A stretch of DNA of 10,289 bases from the NCBI GenBank assembly GCA_026992705.1, contig JALWYT010000337.1:1-10289 (forward strand), written 5' to 3'. The notes under the pieces were generated by a model. The model worked only from the letters and a program-made list of their open reading frames with translations, ran no database searches and was not told the DNA's origin. The stretch comes from Thiotrichaceae bacterium. GTDB lineage: Bacteria; Pseudomonadota; Gammaproteobacteria; Thiotrichales; Thiotrichaceae. This document shows, piece by piece, positions 1 to 6,800 of the stretch. The translations under genes were made by a program, and so were the position numbers. Positions within the stretch are counted from its first letter, which is position 1. Each line of letters opens with the position of its first letter.

Positions 1-380
1 TCTTTATTTAAATGAATATCATCAATTAATAATCGAATTTTTACACCACGTTCAGCAGCTTGTTTTAATAGGTGATAAAAATCTTTACCCGATTTATCCT
101 CATGAATCATATAATACTGCACATCAATTTTATGCTGTGCTTTTTTGATCAATGCAGAACGAATAGCAAAGGCATCAACACCATTGGCTAATAGAAAAAA
201 ACCGGTTTGACCAGGGTGTTGTTGCGTTAGTGGAGCTAATTTTTTTTCTAAATAACTCCCCCCTTGATAATAACTCGAATAATTACTGGGTATTTTCTTT
301 TGTATAGGTATAGAGTTACATGCGGATAAACCTAGCAATAGTAGTATAAATAATAAATAATGCGTAGTTTTATAGGTCAA
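1..380 (-). CDS. Phospholipase-D-superfamily lipoprotein (ClsC/YmdC-like), N-terminal part only
   Basis: This is the first 126 codons of a gene that runs off the left edge. The frame opens with TTG at 380-378, directly after an in-frame TGA. An AGGTGA Shine-Dalgarno (386-391) sits 5 nt upstream, which decides the start. Residues 1-21 form a lipoprotein signal: a Leu-rich core ending in the lipobox LSAC with Cys21. The next residue is Asn rather than Asp, so outer-membrane sorting is expected. From about residue 55 the sequence matches the start of the ClsC/YmdC branch of the phospholipase-D superfamily: an ANG.DAF..R..LI segment, then HKIDVQYYMIHEDKSG, then AAERGVKIRLLIDD. The HxKxxxxD catalytic motifs lie beyond the window. 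Family members act as cardiolipin synthases or phosphatidyl-transferases/hydrolases at the envelope. The superfamily call is secure; the exact reaction is not. Confidence 0.85.
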   Translation of the reverse strand, partial: MTYKTTHYLLFILLLLGLSACNSIPIQKKIPSNYSSYYQGGSYLEKKLAPLTQQHPGQTGFFLLANGVDAFAIRSALIKKAQHKIDVQYYMIHEDKSGKDFYHLLKQAAERGVKIRLLIDDIHLNK

Positions 381-385
381 TCAAT

Positions 386-391
386 TCACCT
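386..391 (-). promoter_or_regulatory. Ribosome binding site deciding a TTG start
   Basis: On the minus strand AGGTGA lies 5 nt before the TTG codon at 380. No ATG start is available in frame upstream, because TGA immediately precedes the TTG, and the signal peptide begins at this codon. The site therefore supports initiation at TTG. Confidence 0.6.
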
Positions 392-424
392 AAATTAAGA
401 AAGCCCTGATTAAGGAAACTCTAA

Positions 425-473
425 CTTAGGTCAGATGGAATCCCTCAATAGACAAAATCACTTATGACCTAAG
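425..473. repeat. 9-bp inverted repeat in the leader of the PLD lipoprotein gene
   Basis: CTTAGGTCA (425-433) and TGACCTAAG (465-473) are perfect inverted copies separated by 31 nt. Just outside them AAGGAA (412-417) and TTCCTT (477-482) form a second matched pair with slightly unequal spacing. Together they could fold as one interrupted stem or mark a pair of half-sites. The element lies 45-93 nt upstream of the TTG start of the lipoprotein gene, in the stretch likely transcribed as its leader. No poly-T run follows on either strand, so it does not look like a simple terminator. Confidence 0.5.
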
Positions 474-655
474 CACTTCCTTTAAGTATTATTTAGTCAT
501 TATAAAAGTTGAAGCATCAGTTCATACTATCATGATAATATTTATCTAAATACTGATCTTTGTTTAGTTTCGTACTTAAAATATTAATTAAACATGAATT
601 TTCATAATATCGTAGTAAGCAGATTCAAGTTTTAATATTATTATACGCTACGTAA

Positions 656-2035
656 CTATTTTCCCCAAAAGCTTTTCCACCATTCAGAATCGTCTTGTGA
701 ATTTGAATGTGTTAATTTTTCTTCCAATTGCATATGCTTACGGATTTCTGCAATATCCCAACCTGTTAGATTTGCCAATGTTTCTGCTTCTTTTCGTTGA
801 CGGGCAGGTAAGATATGATTGAAGTAATTATCCGCTGCTTCACAGGTTTCGCCACCCTTCCAAGGGTGGCGAATAATATAGCGAGCTTGAAAGTTTTCTT
901 TATTTCCTGTACTTTGAAATATCAAATCTTCTGGAAAATTTTGTTGATCATAGCGAACATGCAGTCGGGTAATAAAGACATCTTTTTGCATTGTAGAGGG
1001 TAAGCGACGTGGCATGCTTTGCTTTTCATCACTATCATTCACCCAAAATACACCCAGTTCCCGTAGCTCTTTGTTAGTCAATGGATCTGCTGCACAAGGA
1101 TCACACCAATTCATATCCCAAGCATATTCTAAAAATACAGCTTTGTTATTTTCTTTTTTGACTTGTGTACGAAACATATCACGGTAAAAGTCTGCAAATT
1201 TGTCTTTAGTTTTAATGTATGTAGGAATTTCTACATTACTGACTAATTTAACCGTACGGTAATTCGTCGTCTCAATTCTTCCCTTTCGAGTTAACCCATA
1301 AATAAATAATTCTTGCTGCCCTTTAGAATTCACTGTACCTAAACGAATTGGTAGCATAAAACGATCATGGTTATAAGCAATTTGTATGGGTCTTAGGCGT
1401 GTAAATCCAGATTTATTAAATTCTTTTAAATTAACTTTAGCAACGAAGAACTTCATTTGCTGTTTGAGATAACTACCTACAACCACCTCAGCACCTTTAG
1501 GTAATCTATAACCTTGTTCTGTTAACCATGTTAACAATCCTCCACTTTGTTTAGCTGAAAGTAGCATAATGTCATATTCACCTACAGTATATTTTGCTTC
1601 AATAGTAACCCCTAAGCTTTTTGCCCGTGCTTCTGAATTACTTGCATCTTCCAGTACATTATTAGCTGCTAATGGAGCCATGCGTTTATACATAATCGGT
1701 GGTGAGCACGGGTTTTCATCAAAATATTCCACTAAGCGAGGTGACGAGTAGCTGTCTAAATGCTCAATAATGGCATGATCGGTAATATGGATTTGCTCAC
1801 GTTTTAGTACAGTTGGTACAGGCATGACCATAGCAAATTTCTTAACATCTCCCTGAAAGTCACTTGCCATCGTTAAAATATTGCGATTTCCATCACGAAC
1901 CATGACGACTTGAGAAGATTCATTGAATAAACGGCTATCTGCTTTGGCTACATAAAAGCCACAAAAAGCAGAAGCTAGGCTAGGTATGGCAAGCAAGCTA
2001 GCAATAATAAAATAGTTAATTAATTTAATTTTCAT
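656..2035 (-). CDS. Exported DUF2330-family protein
   Basis: A 459-aa protein of the DUF2330 type, whose molecular function is not established. Residues 1-23 are a Sec signal peptide (KIK basic start, hydrophobic core, ASA before the cut). Cys25 lies just after the cut, but Phe at the preceding position rules out a lipobox. The mature N-terminus has the family pattern CGFYVAKAD, then VVMVRDG and a GDVKKFAMVMPVP segment. A CxxC pair (Cys311, Cys314, in NWCDPCAADP) and further Cys residues could form disulfides or hold a cofactor. No C-terminal membrane helix is visible. I chose ATG at 2035 because it starts the signal peptide and is preceded by a G-rich ribosome binding site; a start 22 codons earlier (2101) would lie inside the upstream gene. 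Its start is 1 nt after that gene's stop, implying an operon with translational coupling to the RnfD-like protein. Confidence 0.85.
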   Translation of the reverse strand: MKIKLINYFIIASLLAIPSLASAFCGFYVAKADSRLFNESSQVVMVRDGNRNILTMASDFQGDVKKFAMVMPVPTVLKREQIHITDHAIIEHLDSYSSPRLVEYFDENPCSPPIMYKRMAPLAANNVLEDASNSEARAKSLGVTIEAKYTVGEYDIMLLSAKQSGGLLTWLTEQGYRLPKGAEVVVGSYLKQQMKFFVAKVNLKEFNKSGFTRLRPIQIAYNHDRFMLPIRLGTVNSKGQQELFIYGLTRKGRIETTNYRTVKLVSNVEIPTYIKTKDKFADFYRDMFRTQVKKENNKAVFLEYAWDMNWCDPCAADPLTNKELRELGVFWVNDSDEKQSMPRRLPSTMQKDVFITRLHVRYDQQNFPEDLIFQSTGNKENFQARYIIRHPWKGGETCEAADNYFNHILPARQRKEAETLANLTGWDIAEIRKHMQLEEKLTHSNSQDDSEWWKSFWGK

Positions 2036-2036
2036 A

Positions 2037-2852
2037 TTAATTCCCCCCACGGGATAATAATTTAAGACCGTGTTGTGACCATTGGTACTTATGACCGTCA
2101 AAAAGCTTATTTATTATGACCACAAATGGTGATGAGAGTGCTAAAGCATATAAAAAAGCACTGGGAATAAAATAAATAAATTGCAGTATCCAACCAATAA
2201 CAGCAACCATTACACCAAATAAGATACGACCATAGGCTGAATTCGGCGTAGTCATCGGATCAGATAACATAAAAAAGGCGAACACTAATAATGTGCCACT
2301 TTGCATCTGATGCAATGGGATTTGCACTGTATCCCCTAGCCACCATGCCCGCAACAATAATAACCCAAAATAAGTAAATAAAAATATAATGGTGGGCAAC
2401 ATACGAGAAATACCAATAATCGCAATCAATCCTATACCTGATAAAATCAATGCCCACCACATTTCTTGCCCCCACTTACCAGGGACTACCCAAGCGGCAT
2501 CAGTTAATAAAATAACTGTAACGATACCAATATTAGATGGATTAAAAATATGCCGGTTATTAAAACGGATAAAAAATTTACTCACAATCGTGATAACAAC
2601 GGCTAATAACATCCAACCAATATGTGCTACATGCAGTAACAACAATAATGACATGGTTGAGTTTAATGCACTAAGTGGGTTAAATGGTATCTTGTAATAT
2701 ATTGTTAAAATAAACTGTATTAATAGTGATGTCGTAAAAACTAAAGTAACATCCATAATAGAAACAGGGATGTCTAAAGCAAAAATTCCCCAAAATAATA
2801 AGCTATTTTGAACTAATAACTGGTAATAACGTGGGTCAATATTTCGTAACAT
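2037..2852 (-). CDS. RnfD/NqrB-like integral membrane protein lacking the FMN-attachment loop
   Basis: A 271-aa polytopic inner-membrane protein with about nine hydrophobic segments, of the NQR2/RnfD/RnfE family. Family signatures are DPRYYQ near the N-terminus, RHIFNPSNIG (100-109), and SGT (185-187) followed by FFMLSDPMTTPNSAYGR (193-209), which parallels SGATMLGAFF..TDPVT in RnfD. True RnfD is about 350 aa and has, between the FNP motif and this segment, a periplasmic loop whose SGAT/SQAT Thr carries covalent FMN. Here only about 25 residues follow the FNP helix before the next membrane segment, so that loop is absent. No other rnf or nqr gene is nearby; the only operon partner is the DUF2330-type gene. 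An electron-transfer role is therefore uncertain and an inherited membrane scaffold is possible. ATG at 2852 begins the conserved DPRYYQ region; no Shine-Dalgarno precedes it. Confidence 0.85.
   Translation of the reverse strand: MLRNIDPRYYQLLVQNSLLFWGIFALDIPVSIMDVTLVFTTSLLIQFILTIYYKIPFNPLSALNSTMSLLLLLHVAHIGWMLLAVVITIVSKFFIRFNNRHIFNPSNIGIVTVILLTDAAWVVPGKWGQEMWWALILSGIGLIAIIGISRMLPTIIFLFTYFGLLLLRAWWLGDTVQIPLHQMQSGTLLVFAFFMLSDPMTTPNSAYGRILFGVMVAVIGWILQFIYFIPSAFLYALALSSPFVVIINKLFDGHKYQWSQHGLKLLSRGGN
2042..2048 (-). promoter_or_regulatory. G-tract ribosome binding site inside the end of the upstream gene
   Basis: On the minus strand a run of six G followed by A lies 6 nt before the ATG at 2035. 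The same bases encode the last residues (Arg-Gly-Gly-Asn) of the RnfD-like protein, whose TAA at 2037-2039 ends 1 nt before the next start. Ribosomes finishing the first gene would thus be placed over the second start. Confidence 0.5.
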
Positions 2853-2859
2853 AAAAGGT

Positions 2860-2865
2860 ATTATA
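2860..2865 (-). promoter_or_regulatory. Candidate -10 element for the RnfD-like/DUF2330 operon
   Basis: A perfect TATAAT on the minus strand ends 7 nt before the ATG at 2852. A transcript starting at the usual distance would begin at or within a base or two of the start codon, giving a leaderless mRNA. That agrees with the lack of a Shine-Dalgarno there. No good -35 hexamer is present about 17 nt upstream, so the assignment is tentative. Confidence 0.35.
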
Positions 2866-2993
2866 AAGAGTGTAACTACTTAGCATAATTTACATGACTG
2901 ATTTCTAATTTTCTCTAACATAATATTTTCCAATATCTTAAAAAGATTTACTTTTAGAAGATTACTCGTGATATAGCAAGAAAAATATAGAAT

Positions 2994-3008
2994 ATACCGT
3001 TTATCTAT
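2994..3008 (+). promoter_or_regulatory. 15-bp motif shared with the CHAT gene upstream region (copy 1)
   Basis: ATACCGTTTATCTAT lies 112 nt upstream of the outer-membrane protein start, in the direction of that gene. An identical copy lies upstream of the CHAT gene, also in the direction of its gene. Similarity continues weakly 3' (a T-TCAT match). It is a candidate regulator site; no known binding protein is recognised. Confidence 0.35.
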
Positions 3009-3024
3009 CAATCTCATACTTTCA

Positions 3025-3061
3025 AACAAGGTCTTGTTATGATTATTTTAAAGTTGATACT
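3025..3061 (+). promoter_or_regulatory. Candidate promoter with overlapping dyad for the beta-barrel gene
   Basis: TTGTTA (3034-3039) and GATACT (3056-3061), 16 nt apart, each match four of six bases of the sigma-70 -35 and -10 consensus. The dyad AACAAG-gt-CTTGTT (3025-3038) overlaps the -35, a placement typical of an operator. The inferred start would leave a leader of about 50 nt before the ATG at 3121. TTGATA at 3054-3059 is an alternative -35, but no good -10 follows it. Confidence 0.3.
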
Positions 3062-3120
3062 AGCACTATGTAACAACAAAAGAATAAAAATTTATAAAAT
3101 AATGACTGAGGGCAATTGCC

Positions 3121-3774
3121 ATGAAAAAACTTGTTTTATCTGCTGCATTGACAACAGCAATTTTTGGATATTCTACTGCGTATGCGGGTGGTTCAAATAA
3201 TATTTTCTCCGATACATCTGGTGGTGGTGCAACAGCATCAGGTTTCTATGGCGGTGCAAGTATTGCATCAACATTTAATGATGACTGCCCAACTGCTACT
3301 TATTCAGAATATACTTCTGCTGATAATCTTACTTGTCAACGTAAAAGTGACAAGGCTGCATGGAAAGCATTTGGAGGTTACAAAATCGCTCCTAACTTAG
3401 CTATTGAAGGAGCCTATATTGATTTTGGAGAATACTCAAATCAATATGATCAAGCTGAATGGTGGGGAAAAGATAAAGCGACAGCAAAGGGTGTTAGCCT
3501 AATGGGGGTCGCCTCTACTTCTGTTTCTGATAACATTGACATATTCGGTAAACTTGGTGTTCTACACTGGAAACGTGATGTTTGGTCTATTACCTCTGAT
3601 GATAGTTATTCAAACCCTGATGTGATTCAAACACAAACAGGTAATGATCTCGCCATTGGAGCAGGTGCCGCAATTAATGTAAATGATAATATTGCCATAC
3701 GCGGTGAAGTAGAGCATTTTAATGACCTTGATGTTAACCTTGTTTCATTGGGTGCCTCATTTAGTACATTTTGA
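3121..3774 (+). CDS. Small outer-membrane beta-barrel protein (OmpA-barrel/opacity-like)
   Basis: A 217-aa exported protein. Residues 1-22 form a Sec signal peptide (MKK start, cut after AYA). The mature protein starts with a Gly/Ser-rich stretch, then alternating strand-like segments beginning at GFYGGASIAS (41-50), AFGGYKIAPNLAIEGAYIDFGEY in the middle, and GNDLAIGAGAAINVNDNIAIRGEVEHF near the end. The C-terminal Phe of SLGASFSTF is the usual signal for BAM-dependent assembly. The pattern 'GGYK..PNLAIEGAY.DFG' and 'GAGA..N..DNIAIRGE.E.F' is that of eight-stranded OmpA-like barrels without a peptidoglycan-binding domain. Cys56 and Cys72 flank a predicted first extracellular loop and could form a disulfide. 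GAGGG (3108-3112) lies 8 nt before the ATG. It is transcribed alone and convergent with the CHAT gene. Role unknown: adhesin, small porin or structural barrel are all possible. Confidence 0.85.
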   Translation: MKKLVLSAALTTAIFGYSTAYAGGSNNIFSDTSGGGATASGFYGGASIASTFNDDCPTATYSEYTSADNLTCQRKSDKAAWKAFGGYKIAPNLAIEGAYIDFGEYSNQYDQAEWWGKDKATAKGVSLMGVASTSVSDNIDIFGKLGVLHWKRDVWSITSDDSYSNPDVIQTQTGNDLAIGAGAAINVNDNIAIRGEVEHFNDLDVNLVSLGASFSTF

Positions 3775-3821
3775 TCAAAACCTGAATCTATGAACTCACT
3801 ATAGCAGTATAATAAACTAGT

Positions 3822-3878
3822 TGGAGCATTCACTGTAACAAAACAGACTCAATGAATCTGTACATAGTGACGGCTCCA
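3822..3878. terminator. Long imperfect hairpin between convergent genes, possible terminator
   Basis: TGGAGC (3822-3827) pairs with GCTCCA (3873-3878). Inside, CACT (3831-3834) pairs with AGTG (3866-3869), and ACAGA (3843-3847) with TCTGT (3857-3861). TTTTAT follows on the plus strand, so it could end transcripts of the beta-barrel gene. An upstream TCACTAT (3796-3802) could instead pair with ATAGTGA (3864-3870). The short T run makes an efficient intrinsic terminator doubtful. Confidence 0.4.
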
Positions 3879-3898
3879 TTTTATCGTTAAGCAAAGTC

Positions 3899-6800
3899 TT
3901 ATAAACTCCCCTGAAGCATTGCTAATATCCGTTTTAAGACTTTTACAATTTTATTAACCTCAACATTATTACGATATTTAGGGTTAACTAACATACAAAT
4001 CAAAAAGCGTAGATGCTCTGCAACAAAACGTATCTGTCTTGGTGCTGCTCCTCTTGCAATTGCTTGTGAGTAATAATCTACAGTTTTGTTAATAATATCT
4101 GTTTTTGATATAGCATCTGTTTCAATAATATATGATAAAATTGTACATTCTGCCAATGTAATACCTGTACAAAATGAAGGTTGATTATTATTTCTTACAT
4201 CTACCTCTTGTTTTGCTTGATTTAACCAATAGATCAGCTCACTTTTATCAAATGGATTTTTATTATTCCTAAAATGACGGATAACTTTACAAGTTTGCCA
4301 ATTTACAAGTGGGTATGGGTCAACAATTGCATTTTGTGCAAACGCCATTTCATGAGCTTTTTGGTAAGCAGCTTCCATATGCTTTAATGCGGTAGAACGA
4401 CTTCTACCTTTGACAATTAAAGCTTTACGTTTCCATGCCTTACCCCGCTCTTGCCAGCGTTCTATACTTTGTCCAAGTTTATCTAATAAATCTAATAAAT
4501 TAAGTGATTCATCAATCAGTGCCAGAGCTTTGTCATGAGTTTCTTTTTCACTGCCTAGCGTTAATGCCCATGCCGTTTTTAAGCTAACTAAGTCTTCTAG
4601 CATCGCTACGGTATAGTTTGCATGTGGAGCTTGCCTCGCAAATTCATAATGCTTAATAGCATTTTCAAAATTATCAAGTTTGCCATGTGCCCGCCCTAGT
4701 GCCATGCGAATATCTGCATTGTTTAGCCATGTAACAGGAATAACTGCTTCAATACTTTTTAGCTTATTGTGTAAGCAAGAAAAATGAGAAACACGAGCCG
4801 AGTCTGCTGAATTAGATAAATTTTGCAATTCAACAACCACTTCACGATCAGAAGCAAAATAGTAATCATATTGCTGCTCATCTATGACTGTTAAGGTATC
4901 TGATGAGGCATGATGTGTTAAGACATAATCAGGGTCACCATAACATTGATAAGCTCCCCAAGTATTAGTTTCCTTATATTGATGATAGGTTTGTCGACGT
5001 GCTTCTATCACAGATTCACCAAATGTTGAGCCTTTAAGTAAACATTGATAAAAAACAGACGAAAATAAAGCAGCGGCTGAATCATTAATTGCCCAGCCTG
5101 CTGCAACAATAGCTTTCACCCCCATACGAATTAACTCTGATGCCAAATTTGCCGCTAATTTATGACGGTCTTTCCAAGCCTCATCAGGTGTATTTTTAAC
5201 TTTACCTAAGTGACAACAATTGATAAAGGCAAATTCAGGGACTTTACGCATTTGACGAATTTCTACAGGGGTTAAGAAAATGTCATCACCTAAAACCATA
5301 CCGGTTACAGGTTCATCCAATTCACCATCTGCATCATAATTAAATACACCATGCCCTGCTAAATGAAGTACACGGTAATCACTGGTATGTAAGGCATTCA
5401 AAATGGAGCGGGCGGAGGTTTTTATTTCAGTGTTGACTTCAAAGCCTTGTTGTATCAATTGTTTAGAAACTTCCTTTGCCTCTTTAGTCGCTGCTTTCAA
5501 ATCAATAAACTTTTTCGTTGGCGGGTTTCCTACCACTAATGCAGTACGTTTGCTAGGGTTAATCACTACTTCACGATATTGTGAAGTTTGTAATTGGCGT
5601 AACATTCCAGCACTCACTGAAATAGGTTTTGCCCCGACATCAAGGCGATTTTGTAATAACTCCCAAGGTAAGCCCGCTGATTTATCATTTAAAACCAATA
5701 CTAAATTATCTAAATCATGGGTATGATCTTTTAAGCTATTTGGAACTAATAGTTCAAATAACGTTTTACCCACTTCACGATTATCAAGTGTATCTTTAGT
5801 CGCTACTTCAACAAATTTATTGACTAGCTTACTCTGCGTAGGTTGCAACTCAGCTTCCGCTCTGGCTTGATCTGTTAGGGTGATATATTTCAGAACACCT
5901 CTGGCATTGCCTTCAATTTGCATTCGCTGCCACCAACCTGTTTGTTCAGAAAACATCACTCGACGATTACCACCAGGAATGCAAGTTAAACGTGAATGAA
6001 TAAAGAAATCTTTTTTATATTCAAAGTGATTGGCGATTTTTTTAAGGAATTTGATCGTTTCAATAGCTTTATCTTCATACAACTCAACAAACTCCAAGGA
6101 AGCAATCGCACTGACTCGCCCTTGATGGTTTTTCTTTAAAGCCTTGTTGGCACGCTTTACTGCTCGAAGTATTGCCATAATAGATTCAGTCACTTGCAAG
6201 CCACCAAAACCACTGCCAACCAATAAACTGGAAATATTGAGTGAGATCGGTTCAAAATCATCATCTTGTTCAGCTTGTTGGTGGTCTCGCACTAATAAGG
6301 CATAGTCTAATAAGGCATGGGTGTAGGTATCTAGTAACTCACCTGCGGTTAATTTGCCCACATTACCCAAGCCAACAACAATCACTCCTGCAGGTCTATT
6401 TTGTGGATTAAATAAAACCTTTGAACTATTAATCTCACCTGGATACATACCTAGGCGTTGTAATTCACGCATACGACCATTGAGTCGTTGATCTAACACA
6501 TGCTCTGCATTAACAATCGAATCACCCTTATAATGCCCAACCACAATAACATTATTGACATGTTCTAAATTACCATGAACAACTCGAACATCAACTTTAG
6601 TTTCTACTTCCTGTTTACTATTTTTCGTTGAAAAACAAAGTGATGCTGCTAACAACTCTTGTTCATTAGGGTATAAACTTGGAACTGCTTTTGGTAAATA
6701 GCTTTCTTCTTCTTCGATACGTGGTAAAGTGTGGCTAAGTTGTTGAGTATTAGCGGATTGTAGCAAATCTAGAATACCTTTAAAGCTAGGGCGGTAATTA

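Larger units (their letters stand above)
381..655. other. Intergenic region between the DUF2330-type gene and the PLD lipoprotein gene
   Basis: These 275 AT-rich bases separate two minus-strand genes. They hold the inverted repeat at 425-473, the ribosome binding site at 386-391 and a perfect TATAAT hexamer on the minus strand (499-504) without a good -35 partner. The TATAAT could start a transcript of about 115 nt before the TTG codon. I see no clear rho-independent terminator after the upstream gene and no convincing small ORF. Confidence 0.5.
2853..3120. other. Divergent intergenic region
   Basis: These 268 bases separate the minus-strand RnfD-like operon from the plus-strand outer-membrane protein gene. 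They contain the candidate -10 at 2860-2865 (minus), the motif ATACCGTTTATCTAT (2994-3008) that recurs upstream of the CHAT gene, a dyad AACAAG-gt-CTTGTT (3025-3038) overlapping a candidate -35, and GAGGG (3108-3112) as ribosome binding site for the gene at 3121. No protein-coding stretch is convincing. Confidence 0.5.

Noticed and set aside
2037..2101. Upstream start at 2101 for the DUF2330-type protein
   Set aside because: It would overlap the RnfD-like gene by about 65 bases and put 22 residues before a clear signal peptide that starts at 2035.
2880..2921. A 13-codon minus-strand ORF upstream of the RnfD-like gene, a possible leader peptide
   Set aside because: No Shine-Dalgarno, no run of regulatory codons and no attenuator hairpin after it; ORFs this short are frequent by chance in AT-rich DNA.
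3121..3774. The beta-barrel protein as a gasdermin-like pore partner of the CHAT protease
   Set aside because: It has a Sec signal peptide, the strand pattern of an OmpA-type barrel and a C-terminal Phe, so it is an outer-membrane protein, and it is convergent with the CHAT gene rather than co-transcribed.
4482..4499. Tandem repeat TCTAATAAA x2
   Set aside because: It encodes a Leu-Leu-Asp repeat in a helix of the large protein and is explained by codon choice.
5403..5726. Plus-strand 107-codon ORF opposite the CHAT domain
   Set aside because: It lies wholly antisense to conserved CHAT coding sequence, with no recognisable protein pattern; it is a shadow of the real gene.
6100..6620. A functional leucyl aminopeptidase
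   Set aside because: Only the N-domain-like part is present; the catalytic domain with its metal ligands does not follow.
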